The notes: generated by a model not told the origin, from the letters alone. A stretch of 11,319 nt of DNA from Candidatus Woesearchaeota archaeon (GCA_019323655.1 JAHWGX010000074.1:1-11319); one strand, 5' to 3'; positions 4,526-11,319 are shown, counted from the first letter of the stretch. Numbers and translations are program-made.

Positions 4526-6193
4526 TTATTTTATTTTTATATTCTTAAAATTGATTTTCCTGTTTTCAATGTTCAGGCCCGCTTCCCTGCACCTTATGCA
4601 CCTACATTTAATTCCTCTTGCTTTGCATACTTTCTCAACATACTGCCTCAGGTTTGTCCTGTCAACCCCTGAAGAGGTTGCGTAAGTAGGTATGTCCCTC
4701 TGAACGCGCATAATCCTGCACCATTCCGGAACATATTTTTTCATCTCTGCAATTAATTCTGCTGCTTCTTTGGTGGCTAAGGGCTTAAACTTGCCAGCTT
4801 TCCAATCGTCATAGAGCTTTGTGCCCTGCATGACCATGCAAGGGTATATTTTCAGCATATCCGGCCTGTAATCAGGATTTGCAAAAAGCTCTTTTAACCC
4901 TGCCCTGTCCATTTGCTTTGTTGTGTAAGGCAAGCCGGGCATGTAATGCAGATTGATTTTAAAGCCCAGATCCTTTAGTGTCCTTATAGACTCAATATTG
5001 TCTTTTGCAGTACATCCTCTTCTTATTTTTTTCAGAACATTATCATAAATGCTTTGAATTCCGAGCTCAACCCTTGTGCAGCCAAGCCTAAGCATCTGGT
5101 TCCCCTGCTCAAGCTTTCCATAGTCGCTCCTCGTCTCTATTGTCAGGCCTACACAGCGTATTCTTGCAGTCTCGTTTTCTTTCTGCATTTTCTTAAGAGA
5201 AATATCTGGGTTGTCCTGCTTTCTTATTTTTTCAATTAATCCTTTCATTAAAGAAATATTTGCATTAAGGCTATTTTTATTCCATTGCCTTTTTCCAATA
5301 TCATTGCTTATTATTTTTTTATTTTTATTATTGCTCTTGGTGGAATCATTGTTAATTGTTTTATTGAAATGTTCATTGAATGTTTTCCATTGATTGAACA
5401 TCTTATTTTTAATTCCAATATTTTTGATGCTATTATTAAATTCAGAAATATCGAGATTATTTTTAAAAAACAAATTGTTTATTGAATCCAGACTTCTTTT
5501 GCTGCTTAAATCAATGTTTTTCATAAAAAATAATTTCCTTTGTATTCTTTCTGCCCTTTCTTTGTCATTTATTTCAGCAGGCATCTCAAAAAATCTGTTG
5601 AATTTCTTCATGTCTATTTTGTTTTTTTTGTAGAAAAGCCCTGAAAAATCATTCATTGCCTTGAAGATGTATTTGACAAAATATTCCTGGTAGATACCTG
5701 GGAAAAAGGGGAAAGTTCCGCCTTGCAAAATTACTTCTGCTTTTTCTGGTACAGAATTTATGGCTATGTAATGCTCAAGCCTGTTAAAAACTCCGAGGTA
5801 AGGGTCATAATAATTTCTTATTGCCCTTCTTGCGCTTGGCTCTTTTCCAGTGTAGCTTTGGGGAACACTGCCGAAAAAGCTTCCAGGGCCGCCGGGGCAG
5901 TAAATGCAGGGGCCTGTTCCTTTAACTGCATGCGGGCATGGGTAAGGCTCGGTCATCAAGGCTATTGTAGCAACTCCGGAAAGAGTCCTTACAGGCTTCA
6001 TTGAAAGTATTTTTTTAAATTTACTCCGGTCTTTTTCAGAAGCCACAGACGCAATAGTAGCATTTTTTGGTATTTTGCTAAGCTTGTATTTGTTAAGAAC
6101 CTGCAGTTTTATTTTGTTAAATGACCTTGAGTCATTAATGTTTTTTTTCTTTGCTTCCCTTAATATTTCTTTGCATATTTGTTTTAGCTGCAT
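4526..6193 (-). CDS. elp3: Elp3 radical SAM domain; gene interrupted by in-frame TAA
   Basis: Elp3 builds carboxymethyl-type modifications at wobble uridine 34 of tRNA from acetyl-CoA, using a radical SAM centre and a C-terminal acetyltransferase. This 555-aa piece holds the radical SAM half. The cluster motif is CX9CX2C (C86, C96, C99), followed by GGPGS (101-105), VILQGGTFPFFPG (154-166), RCVGLTIETRSD (346-357, usually TRPD), MLRLGCTRVELGIQS (367-381), PDMLKIYPCMV (444-454), the IQRDIP-like VQRDIP (497-502) and the zinc-binding KCRCIRCREAG (529-539). Residues ~183-340 hold a roughly 120-residue N/K/F-rich insertion beyond the usual Elp3 length. The TAA at 4526-4528 replaces one codon in the linker before the acetyltransferase half (see 4157-4525). 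It is leaderless from TTTATAAA at 6216-6223. Confidence 0.92.
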   Translation of the reverse strand: MQLKQICKEILREAKKKNINDSRSFNKIKLQVLNKYKLSKIPKNATIASVASEKDRSKFKKILSMKPVRTLSGVATIALMTEPYPCPHAVKGTGPCIYCPGGPGSFFGSVPQSYTGKEPSARRAIRNYYDPYLGVFNRLEHYIAINSVPEKAEVILQGGTFPFFPGIYQEYFVKYIFKAMNDFSGLFYKKNKIDMKKFNRFFEMPAEINDKERAERIQRKLFFMKNIDLSSKRSLDSINNLFFKNNLDISEFNNSIKNIGIKNKMFNQWKTFNEHFNKTINNDSTKSNNKNKKIISNDIGKRQWNKNSLNANISLMKGLIEKIRKQDNPDISLKKMQKENETARIRCVGLTIETRSDYGKLEQGNQMLRLGCTRVELGIQSIYDNVLKKIRRGCTAKDNIESIRTLKDLGFKINLHYMPGLPYTTKQMDRAGLKELFANPDYRPDMLKIYPCMVMQGTKLYDDWKAGKFKPLATKEAAELIAEMKKYVPEWCRIMRVQRDIPTYATSSGVDRTNLRQYVEKVCKARGIKCRCIRCREAGLNIENRKINFKNIKIK

Positions 6194-6215
6194 GAACCAG
6201 GGTTAGAGATGTTTG

Positions 6216-6223
6216 TTTATAAA
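6216..6223 (-). promoter_or_regulatory. TATA box for elp3
   Basis: TTTATAAA is centred ~26 bp upstream of the elp3 ATG (6193), in the 66-bp gap after the Ca2+-ATPase gene. elp3 therefore has its own leaderless promoter rather than depending on the ATPase operon. Confidence 0.6.
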
Positions 6224-6259
6224 GTTTGGCAGTTTTGTAGAAATAATCGAGGGTATTTC

Positions 6260-8941
6260 CTAACCAGCCATCTCAGGCCTTAATTTCCCCACAGCAAATT
6301 TGTATATTTCCACTATTATGAAAACACTGCTTGAAACCAGGATAACATAAGCCCAGTCCATTAATGTCAATGGAATTGTTTTGAAAAACGTGCTTAGGGG
6401 TGTATGTATAACCAGGACTTGAAGCAGTATTGAAAATAATATTGCGCCCCAGAGCTTGATGTTTGTAAAAATTCCTATTTTGAACAATGATTTAAATTCA
6501 GAGCGGCAGTTCAGGACATTAAACATCTGGTAAAACATTAATGTGGAAAATGCCATTGTCTGGGCATACATCAAGTTTGTCTCAGGATTGCAAATTTTAA
6601 ATATTGCCAATGTCCCAATCATCATTGTAGCTCCAACAATAACCATCCTTGCTATGACCGAGTTTGAGATGATTTTCTCTCTTGGATTGCGCGGCTTTCT
6701 TTCCATTATATTCGGGTCAGAGGGGTCAACGCTTAAAGCCAAAGCAGGAAGGCCATCTGTAACAAGGTTAATCCATAAAATCTGAATAGCTAACAACGGC
6801 AAAGCATTTGCAAAAAACGGGCTTAATAAAATGGCTATGAATATTGTCAGAACTTCCCCTAAGTTAGAGCTCAATAAATACTCAACAAATTTCTTTATAT
6901 TGTCATAAATGTTTCTCCCTTCTTCAACAGCATTTACAATGCTTGCGAAGTTATCGTCAGTCAGTATCATGGCAGAAGCCTCCTTGGACACATCAGTGCC
7001 TGTTATGCCCATGCCCACCCCTATATCTGCTTTTTTTAATGCCGGAGCGTCATTTACGCCGTCTCCGGTCATCGCGACAATATGGCCGTTTTTCTTTAGG
7101 GCCTTTACAATCTTTATCTTATGCTCCGGATTAACCCGCGCATAAATCGCTATCCCCTCAACTTCTTTTTCAAAATCCCTATCTTTTATCTTTTCCAGTT
7201 CAGCTCCGGTAATTGTCTTTCCTTCAATGCCAATCTCTTTCCCGATGGCCTTTGCCGTTAATTCATAGTCCCCGGTTATAATCACGACTTTTATTCCGGC
7301 CTTTTTGCACTTTCTTATGGCTTCTTTCACCTCCTTTCTCGGAGGGTCTATCATTCCCTGCAGGCCCACAAAAGTAAGGTTTTTCTCGATTCTGTCCCTG
7401 TTCATTACAGTCTTGAAAGCAAACCCCAGAACCCTCAAAGCACTATTGCCGAATTCCTGGTTGATCTGCAGAATTTCTTTCTTCTTTGCTTCTGTCAGCT
7501 TCCTGATTTTTCCGTTCTCGTATATCGAGCTGCAAAGCTTAAGCACAATTTCAGGAGCCCCCTTTACAAAAGCAAGTTTTTCGCTGTTAAACTTGTGCAC
7601 AGTGGTCATTATTTTTCTTTCTGAGCTGAAAGGGATCTCGTCAATCCTTTTGTGCTTTTTCTCCAGCTCTTCTTTTTCCAAGCCTGCTTTTGCAGCAGAA
7701 ACTATGAGGGACGCTTCTGTCGGGTCTCCAATGACTTTTCCGTCTGTCAGAGATGCATCGTTGTTCAAAGCCCCTATTTTCAGCAGCAGCTCTATCTCCT
7801 TGGCGTTGATTTTTTTGCTGTCAAGCAAAAACTCCCCTTTTTTTTCATACCCGGAGCCAGTTACATCTATTATCCTGTTGTTGGCGTATATTTTCTTGAC
7901 AGTCATCTCGTTTTTTGTCAAGGTGCCGGTCTTATCCGAGCATATAACCGTGGTTGCCCCCAGTGTTTCAACAGAAGGCAGCCTTCTTATCAAAGCATTT
8001 CTTTTTACCATCCTTCTCGCGCCAAGCGCCAGAGAAACAACAACTACTGCAGGCAGGCCCTCTGGGACTGCTGCCACTGCCAAAGAAACCGCTGTTTTAA
8101 ACATTTCCAGCAAATTTTTTCCTGTGAGCGCTCCAGCAATAAAGACAATAATGCATATGGCTATAACCGCTATGCCCAGCATTTTGCCCAGCTTTTCCAG
8201 CTTAATCTGCAAAGGGGTTGGGTCAGGCTTTGTTTCCTGAATCATCCTGGCTATCTTGCCAATTTCTGTCTGCATGCCTGTCCTGACAACAATTGCCCTG
8301 CCCCGGCCATTGGTCACTATGGTCCCGGAAAAAACCATGTTCAGCTGGTCTGCAATCAGAGTCTTTTCCTGCAGAACCCTTAACTCTTTTTTTATTGGAA
8401 TTGATTCCCCGGTTAATGAGGCTTCCTGCGTCTGCAGATTTGCTATCTCAATCAATCTTGAATCAGCAGGTATTTTGTCCCCTGTTTCCAGAACTATTAC
8501 ATCTCCAGGCACTAATTTATTGACATCAATTACCCTTTTTTTCCCGTCCCGGATTACCTTGGCCTTTAATGATGCCAGTTTCTTCAAAGCCTCAATGGCT
8601 TTTTCCGCCCTGAATTCCTGTATAAACCCAATAATGCCTATAAGGATTAGTATTATCAATATCACGATGCTGTCAATAAAGTGCTCTAATAAACTGCCGC
8701 CGTGGCTGATATAATCCTGGTAGCCGATAATTGTGGATACAACTACTGCTGCAAACAAAATATAGATGAGAAAATTCTTAAACTGGCTTATCAAAATCCT
8801 TAACGGGGATATTTTCTTTTCTTCCTTGATTTCATTAAGGCCGTATTTTTGCAGCCTTTTTTCTGCCTCTTTTTCTGCAAGGCCCTCTTTGCCTGTAGCC
8901 AATTCCCTGAATATCTCGCTCTCTTTTTTGCTGTGGTACAT
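6260..8941 (-). CDS. P2-type Ca2+-transporting ATPase (SERCA/PMR1-like)
   Basis: An ATP-driven membrane pump that exports Ca2+ (possibly Mn2+) from the cytoplasm. The 893-aa protein is full length. It has a cation ATPase N-terminus; actuator domain TGES (177-180); M4 with PEGLP (293-297); phosphorylation site DKTGT (D336); nucleotide-binding KGAPE (460-464); and hinge TGDGVNDAP (625-633). In M5, N693 and E696 lie in SSNLGEV, and in M6, N725, T728 and D729 lie in WINLVTDGLPA. These M4-M6 ligands match the Ca2+ sites of SERCA rather than Na+/K+ or H+ pumps. Four C-terminal hydrophobic segments follow (~765-882). The gene starts 12 bp after a 43-codon ORF and has no clear promoter of its own, so it is probably the last gene of the pilin operon. 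Ion choice is inferred from the residues. Confidence 0.93.
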   Translation of the reverse strand: MYHSKKESEIFRELATGKEGLAEKEAEKRLQKYGLNEIKEEKKISPLRILISQFKNFLIYILFAAVVVSTIIGYQDYISHGGSLLEHFIDSIVILIILILIGIIGFIQEFRAEKAIEALKKLASLKAKVIRDGKKRVIDVNKLVPGDVIVLETGDKIPADSRLIEIANLQTQEASLTGESIPIKKELRVLQEKTLIADQLNMVFSGTIVTNGRGRAIVVRTGMQTEIGKIARMIQETKPDPTPLQIKLEKLGKMLGIAVIAICIIVFIAGALTGKNLLEMFKTAVSLAVAAVPEGLPAVVVVSLALGARRMVKRNALIRRLPSVETLGATTVICSDKTGTLTKNEMTVKKIYANNRIIDVTGSGYEKKGEFLLDSKKINAKEIELLLKIGALNNDASLTDGKVIGDPTEASLIVSAAKAGLEKEELEKKHKRIDEIPFSSERKIMTTVHKFNSEKLAFVKGAPEIVLKLCSSIYENGKIRKLTEAKKKEILQINQEFGNSALRVLGFAFKTVMNRDRIEKNLTFVGLQGMIDPPRKEVKEAIRKCKKAGIKVVIITGDYELTAKAIGKEIGIEGKTITGAELEKIKDRDFEKEVEGIAIYARVNPEHKIKIVKALKKNGHIVAMTGDGVNDAPALKKADIGVGMGITGTDVSKEASAMILTDDNFASIVNAVEEGRNIYDNIKKFVEYLLSSNLGEVLTIFIAILLSPFFANALPLLAIQILWINLVTDGLPALALSVDPSDPNIMERKPRNPREKIISNSVIARMVIVGATMMIGTLAIFKICNPETNLMYAQTMAFSTLMFYQMFNVLNCRSEFKSLFKIGIFTNIKLWGAILFSILLQVLVIHTPLSTFFKTIPLTLMDWAYVILVSSSVFIIVEIYKFAVGKLRPEMAG

Positions 8942-8953
8942 TCTAATTAGCCC

Positions 8954-9085
8954 TTAGTTCAGATAGCACTCTTCTTTTTTCAAAGAGATTTTTTTTAACT
9001 GCTCAAATGTAATTCCTTCTATGTATTTCGCGTTTTCAAGCTTTCCCATCTCTTTTTTAAGGAAGCTGCTTAATTTTTTCTGCAA
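8954..9085 (-). CDS. Tiny ORF (43 aa, TTG start) between the 34-aa ORF and the Ca2+-ATPase gene
   Basis: An ORF of 43 codons plus stop, starting at TTG 9083-9085. A strong Shine-Dalgarno GAGGTGA (9091-9097) lies 5 nt upstream; the same motif precedes the Cys-motif gene of this operon. The product is basic and soluble, with KKLSSFLKKEMGKLENAKYI and ITFEQLKKISLKKEECYLN segments, probably two helices, and no membrane segment. It resembles no family I know. It ends 12 bp before the ATPase start, so at the least it could couple translation into the ATPase gene. The ribosome-binding site is the main argument that it is real. Confidence 0.55.
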   Translation of the reverse strand: MQKKLSSFLKKEMGKLENAKYIEGITFEQLKKISLKKEECYLN

Positions 9086-9113
9086 TTTTATCACCTCTAT
9101 ACTTGTTGTTTTA

Positions 9114-9218
9114 TTATTTTTCTGTCAGATTGAGCTCTATGAAATCCTGCTTGTCAAGCATGGTTTTGATTTCTTCTGCTTTTTTCCCGGTTATTTCACA
9201 AATTTCCTGTATCTTCAT
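9114..9218 (-). CDS. Tiny ORF (34 aa) overlapping the end of the Cys-motif gene
   Basis: It starts at ATG 9216-9218 inside the last 23 bp of the preceding gene, with a near-ideal Shine-Dalgarno AAGGAGAG just upstream, and ends at TAA 9114-9116 (followed by a second TAA). The product reads MKIQEICEITGKKAEEIKTM and onward to FIELNLTEK. The pattern of helix, GKKAEE turn and second helix resembles a minimal helix-turn-helix of the kind that recognises DNA or a partner, but 34 residues are too few to be sure. Translation is likely coupled to the gene upstream. Confidence 0.5.
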   Translation of the reverse strand: MKIQEICEITGKKAEEIKTMLDKQDFIELNLTEK

Positions 9219-9519
9219 TTTTCTCTCCTTCTTTCATTTGCTTTAACTTTTCCAGGAAATATTCCAGGCAGTCCAAGCCGCAGAAAGATGCTTTTTTTCT
9301 GAAGTCATCAGGGCCGAAGATAAGCGTGTAGCTGTTTGTGCTGTAAGGGTCCAGATTATTGGAGCATGTTACACAGTATCTTAAATGCTTTTTTTCCTGC
9401 TCCCTTATCTTTTCCTTTATCAGCTTTGCCAAATCCACGCTTCCTTTTTTCAGCTCATGCCTTAGCTGGACAAGTTCGTAATGCTCAAGCGAGTTTAAAA
9501 ACTCAATGAACCTCTGCAT
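9196..9519 (-). CDS. Cys-motif (zinc-finger-like) protein of the pilin operon, uncharacterised
   Basis: A 107-aa soluble protein of unknown function. Residues ~1-46 are helical and charged (FIEFLNSLEHYELVQLRHEL, KLIKEKIREQEKKH). A compact metal-binding-like core follows, with C49-x2-C52, YTLIFGPDDFRKKASF and C80-x3-C84, which would make a four-cysteine zinc site holding a small beta hairpin. A K/E-rich helix ends it. The start at ATG 9519 has Shine-Dalgarno GAGGTGA 5-6 nt upstream, and the gene begins 20 bp after the pilin stop. I recall similar unnamed proteins in DPANN genomes beside pilin genes, so a role in pilin expression or assembly is a guess from context. Confidence 0.75.
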   Translation of the reverse strand: MQRFIEFLNSLEHYELVQLRHELKKGSVDLAKLIKEKIREQEKKHLRYCVTCSNNLDPYSTNSYTLIFGPDDFRKKASFCGLDCLEYFLEKLKQMKEGEKNEDTGNL

Positions 9520-9539
9520 GTTGTCACCTCATTTCATTT

Positions 9540-9977
9540 TTAAGTTTGCTCAACAATATCCCTTATCTGACCTTCAAGATGGTGCTGCAAATTGCTTTCA
9601 GCTGTATAAGTTATGTTTAGCTGGCCGGTATATTTTTTCCCGGTGATATTGCAAGATGCAATAGTAAAAATAGCCTTCTCGTTGTCCTGCAGGATTTTAG
9701 ATTCAGGGTTGCCCTTGCAGTCCTGCACATCAATATCATTAATTGTTATTATTTCTCCAAAGTTGTTCAGAAGGGTTATGTATACTGCATTGCTTTGCAC
9801 CTTGAAGTCATAGCAGTTTAAGCCTGCTGTAAGCGTACAGTCTCTTGGGGCTAAAAAATCCCACATGCCAAAATAATAAATAATGCCTAAAACAGCTACA
9901 ATTATCAATATTGCCCATGCATAAGTAACCAGGTATTCTGAAGCTGCCTGTGATTTTTTTGGTGATTTTGGCATCAT
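9540..9977 (-). CDS. Archaeal type IV pilin-like protein with class III signal peptide
   Basis: A 145-aa secreted or surface protein. The N-terminus MMPKSPKKSQAASEYL is a class III signal: a short basic leader followed by the QAASEYL processing box. Cleavage before Q10 by an EppA/PibD-type peptidase is expected. The hydrophobic helix that drives pilus packing follows (residues ~14-36). The mature domain has four cysteines (C47, C55, C87, C109) that could form two disulfides, two N-glycosylation sequons (N110-I-T, N121-I-T), and a beta-rich, Thr/Asn-rich character typical of archaeal pilins. GGAGG lies just upstream of two consecutive ATGs; the first overlaps the preceding gene's stop (ATGA). 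Whether it forms a pilus, a pseudopilus or a surface anchor cannot be told. Confidence 0.88.
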   Translation of the reverse strand: MMPKSPKKSQAASEYLVTYAWAILIIVAVLGIIYYFGMWDFLAPRDCTLTAGLNCYDFKVQSNAVYITLLNNFGEIITINDIDVQDCKGNPESKILQDNEKAIFTIASCNITGKKYTGQLNITYTAESNLQHHLEGQIRDIVEQT

Positions 9978-10141
9978 CTCGCCTCCTCAAACTTTATGTA
10001 CCATTTATTTGCATTTACATCATAAGAAAAAACAACATTGTATTTCCTGGCATTATCCAGGGCAAACAGCAACGGCATAGGAATAGTTGTCTCAAAGCTT
10101 GAGCCTCTTTTGTATAGCTTTCTTTTGAATTCTGTAGCCAT
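9974..10141 (-). CDS. AbrB/SpoVT-like small DNA-binding protein heading the pilin operon
   Basis: A 55-aa protein too short to stand out as an ORF but well supported. It starts at ATG 10139-10141, ends at TGA 9974-9976, and overlaps the pilin ATG by four bases. It reads FKRKLYKRGSSFETTIPMPL, then LFALDNARKYNVVFSYDVNA, then NKWYIKFEEA. The basic strand, TTIPMPLL and two final strands resemble the swapped-hairpin AbrB/SpoVT fold (T-IP-L core). Members bind DNA as dimers and often regulate their own operon, which fits its leading position. The assignment rests on pattern, so an unrelated small beta protein remains possible. Confidence 0.7.
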   Translation of the reverse strand: MATEFKRKLYKRGSSFETTIPMPLLFALDNARKYNVVFSYDVNANKWYIKFEEAR

Positions 10142-10173
10142 TTTATACTTACTTTTCTATTCTTTTTAATTCT

Positions 10174-10183
10174 TATTTAAATA
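10174..10183 (-). promoter_or_regulatory. TATA box for the AbrB-pilin-ATPase operon
   Basis: TATTTAAATA is a self-complementary TATA-like box centred ~37 bp before the ATG at 10141, so transcription would start near 10152 with a ~10-nt leader. It lies in the 197-bp AT-rich gap to the HAD gene, which otherwise shows only scattered TACTTAT-type repeats. Confidence 0.5.
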
Positions 10184-10315
10184 CTTATATTTAAAATTAA
10201 TGTTTTTTACTCTTGTTTTAAGAAAAATATGCTTATATTTATACTTATTTATTTACTTAATAGCCTTGGATATGGCTCTGTCTTATTTGTGTGAGTTAAA
10301 TGATTACAAAGTGTA

Positions 10316-10336
10316 TAAAACAAAAGAATAAAATTT
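10316..10336 (-). terminator. T-rich stretch after the HAD gene
   Basis: Directly after the HAD stop the minus strand reads a T-rich run (TTTTATTCTTTTGTTTT-like) within ~25 nt. Archaeal polymerases terminate at such oligo-T tracts without a hairpin. In AT-rich DNA this could be chance. Confidence 0.35.
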
Positions 10337-10338
10337 CC

Positions 10339-11133
10339 TTAGGTCTTCATATTCCTAGTTTTTAATCCGGGGTATAAATCCATTATTTCCGTATGAGATT
10401 CTACTATGGGTACTCTAAGACCATTTTCTTTGATTTTACTTCTTACTTCATTGCTGGGTTGGTAAGCTATAAAAAACATATTTGGAACTTTATCTTTTTT
10501 TGCCGCGTGTGCTGACCTGCAATCACTAAGCCCGTCGCCAACAAATGCTACTTTTTGTTCGTAGTTTATCCCCAGTTCATCAAGAATCTGGTACACACCA
10601 TCTGGTGCGGGTTTTGACTCCATGCCTAACTGTTTTATTTCATCTCCATCAAGCACATAGTCAAATTCTAGACCATACTTTTTCAATACATTATCTGTAT
10701 ATAACTTGTCGGAAGATGTAAAGAGTGCTATCTTACATCCGGCTTCTTTTAACATCCTTAATATTGATTCTGCATCTTCATAAATCTTGACCTCATCTGC
10801 ACGCTGTTGCACATATCTTTCTTTCTTATAGGCAATCTTATTGATTACCTCTTGTTTAGATTTTTTATCCTTGTAAATTTCATTCAGATTAAAATTCTCA
10901 AATAGGAACTTAGCAAAATCCTCATGAGTGAGGCCCTTTTGCCCTTCTACAATATTATCAAGTGTTAAATTTCTAAGCTTAAGGCCAAAATTCTTTTGTG
11001 CCCACACTATCGCATCTATAACTCCGCATTTATGCACCTCAGACCCATCGTATAGTGTTCCATCTCCATCAAAAATCCAGACTAAGGGAATTTCGCTCCC
11101 TCCAACGATACTCTCAAGTTTTCTTTGTTCCAT
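10339..11133 (-). CDS. HAD-superfamily phosphatase (phosphoglycolate phosphatase-like)
   Basis: A cytoplasmic hydrolase of the haloacid dehalogenase superfamily, 264 aa. All four motifs are present: motif I WIFDGDGTLYDG (nucleophile D22, acid D24); a helical cap domain (~residues 35-112); motif II LFTSS (T139-S140); motif III lysine K174 in ESKPAPDGV; and motif IV VAFVGDGLSDC (D200, D204). The C1-type helical cap and overall size fit the phosphoglycolate phosphatase/beta-phosphoglucomutase subgroup, but the substrate cannot be read from sequence. The start at ATG 11133 is supported by a TATA-like box ~26 bp upstream (GTATATAG, 11155-11162), giving a leaderless mRNA. It forms a single-gene unit and ends near a T-rich stretch. 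The ~40 C-terminal residues after motif IV are longer than in the simplest members. Confidence 0.88.
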   Translation of the reverse strand: MEQRKLESIVGGSEIPLVWIFDGDGTLYDGSEVHKCGVIDAIVWAQKNFGLKLRNLTLDNIVEGQKGLTHEDFAKFLFENFNLNEIYKDKKSKQEVINKIAYKKERYVQQRADEVKIYEDAESILRMLKEAGCKIALFTSSDKLYTDNVLKKYGLEFDYVLDGDEIKQLGMESKPAPDGVYQILDELGINYEQKVAFVGDGLSDCRSAHAAKKDKVPNMFFIAYQPSNEVRSKIKENGLRVPIVESHTEIMDLYPGLKTRNMKT

Positions 11134-11154
11134 ACCCTATATTATGCAACAGCA

Positions 11155-11162
11155 ACTATATA
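11155..11162 (-). promoter_or_regulatory. TATA box for the HAD gene
   Basis: The minus strand reads TATATAGT centred ~26 bp upstream of the ATG at 11133, the archaeal leaderless spacing seen at several other genes in this window. Confidence 0.5.
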
Positions 11163-11212
11163 CAGTAGAAAACACTAAAATCCCATCTCGACGATAAGAA
11201 TTCTAAGAAAAA

Positions 11213-11245
11213 TAGGGGAAAAACACATATAGTGTTAATCCCCTA
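11213..11245. repeat. Imperfect 33-bp inverted repeat
   Basis: TAGGGGAAAAACAC (11213-11226) and GTGTTAATCCCCTA (11232-11245) are complementary at 12 of 14 positions around a 5-nt loop. It sits 19 bp before a possible gene start at 11265 and ~80 bp before the HAD start. It could be an operator for a dimeric regulator or a stem in a leader RNA. Confidence 0.55.
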
Positions 11246-11264
11246 GCATACTCTGTGAAGAAAT

Positions 11265-11319
11265 ATGCAGCAAGAAATAAAACTCTCGGAACTAAAAACT
11301 TTGCTGATTTCAGCAAAGA
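11265..11319 (+). CDS. Possible start of a gene running off the right edge
   Basis: An ATG at 11265-11267 opens a frame that stays open for the last 55 bases, beginning MQQEIKLSELKTLLISAK. An in-frame TGA just upstream limits it to this start. ACATATAGT at ~11225-11233 could be a TATA box ~38 bp upstream. Only 18 residues are visible, so neither the gene nor its product can be judged. Confidence 0.35.
   Translation, partial: MQQEIKLSELKTLLISAK

Noticed and set aside
7305..8240. Long (311-codon) plus-strand open frame opposite the Ca2+-ATPase gene
   Set aside because: It lies wholly antisense to a strongly conserved gene, and its product is a low-complexity S/F/L/I-rich string without a motif. 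It is a by-product of codon bias on the other strand.
1..11319. tRNA, rRNA, CRISPR array, or transposase gene
   Set aside because: I looked for T-arm consensus sequences, regularly spaced direct repeats and DDE-type proteins on both strands and saw none.

Overview
The window reads as archaeal chromosome, most likely from a small-genome DPANN lineage (Woesearchaeota/Pacearchaeota-like; the lineage is inferred). The evidence is: a general transcription factor TFE, an archaeal/eukaryotic-type Elp3, a class III (archaeal) type IV pilin signal peptide, AT-rich intergenic DNA, and TATA-like boxes about 26 nt upstream of many start codons, which implies mostly leaderless mRNAs. Genes inside the pilin operon carry Shine-Dalgarno motifs instead.

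Layout, left to right. (1) The left edge holds a NUDIX Ap4A hydrolase (-, runs off the window). (2) Bases 389-961 hold no convincing protein gene, but contain a GC-rich nested inverted-repeat block (448-584), a candidate structured RNA or small mobile repeat, and a strong inverted repeat (873-888/928-942) just before tfe. (3) tfe (+) converges on a RelE/ParE-type toxin-like gene (-). That gene diverges from a small winged-helix protein (+) whose start codon abuts a perfect 18-bp palindrome. (4) A NOL1/NOP2/Sun m5C methyltransferase (-) diverges from a two-gene module (+): a minimal nucleotidyltransferase followed, with an ATGA overlap, by a 70-aa protein. Beyond this module lies a decayed second copy of the first ~95 bp of the methyltransferase gene, so the module sits between direct repeats. 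(5) elp3 (-) has a clean in-frame TAA between the radical SAM half and the acetyltransferase half, and a large Asn/Lys-rich insertion. (6) A six-gene operon (-) runs: AbrB-like small protein, class III signal-peptide pilin, Cys-motif protein, two tiny ORFs (34 and 43 aa), P2-type Ca2+-ATPase. (7) A HAD phosphatase (-), then an imperfect 33-bp inverted repeat and the possible start of a gene at the right edge.

How it fits together. elp3 and the methyltransferase are both RNA-modification genes and appear once to have been adjacent: the methyltransferase remnant starts only ~15 bp after the elp3 stop. The nucleotidyltransferase module then separated them, and the functional methyltransferase copy now has its own TATA box. 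With the RelE-like gene and its autoregulated-looking winged-helix neighbour, bases 1489-4141 look like a small toxin-antitoxin/defence-type accessory patch next to core genes. The best candidate for an undescribed system is the nucleotidyltransferase/70-aa pair and the way it is embedded in the methyltransferase 5' end.
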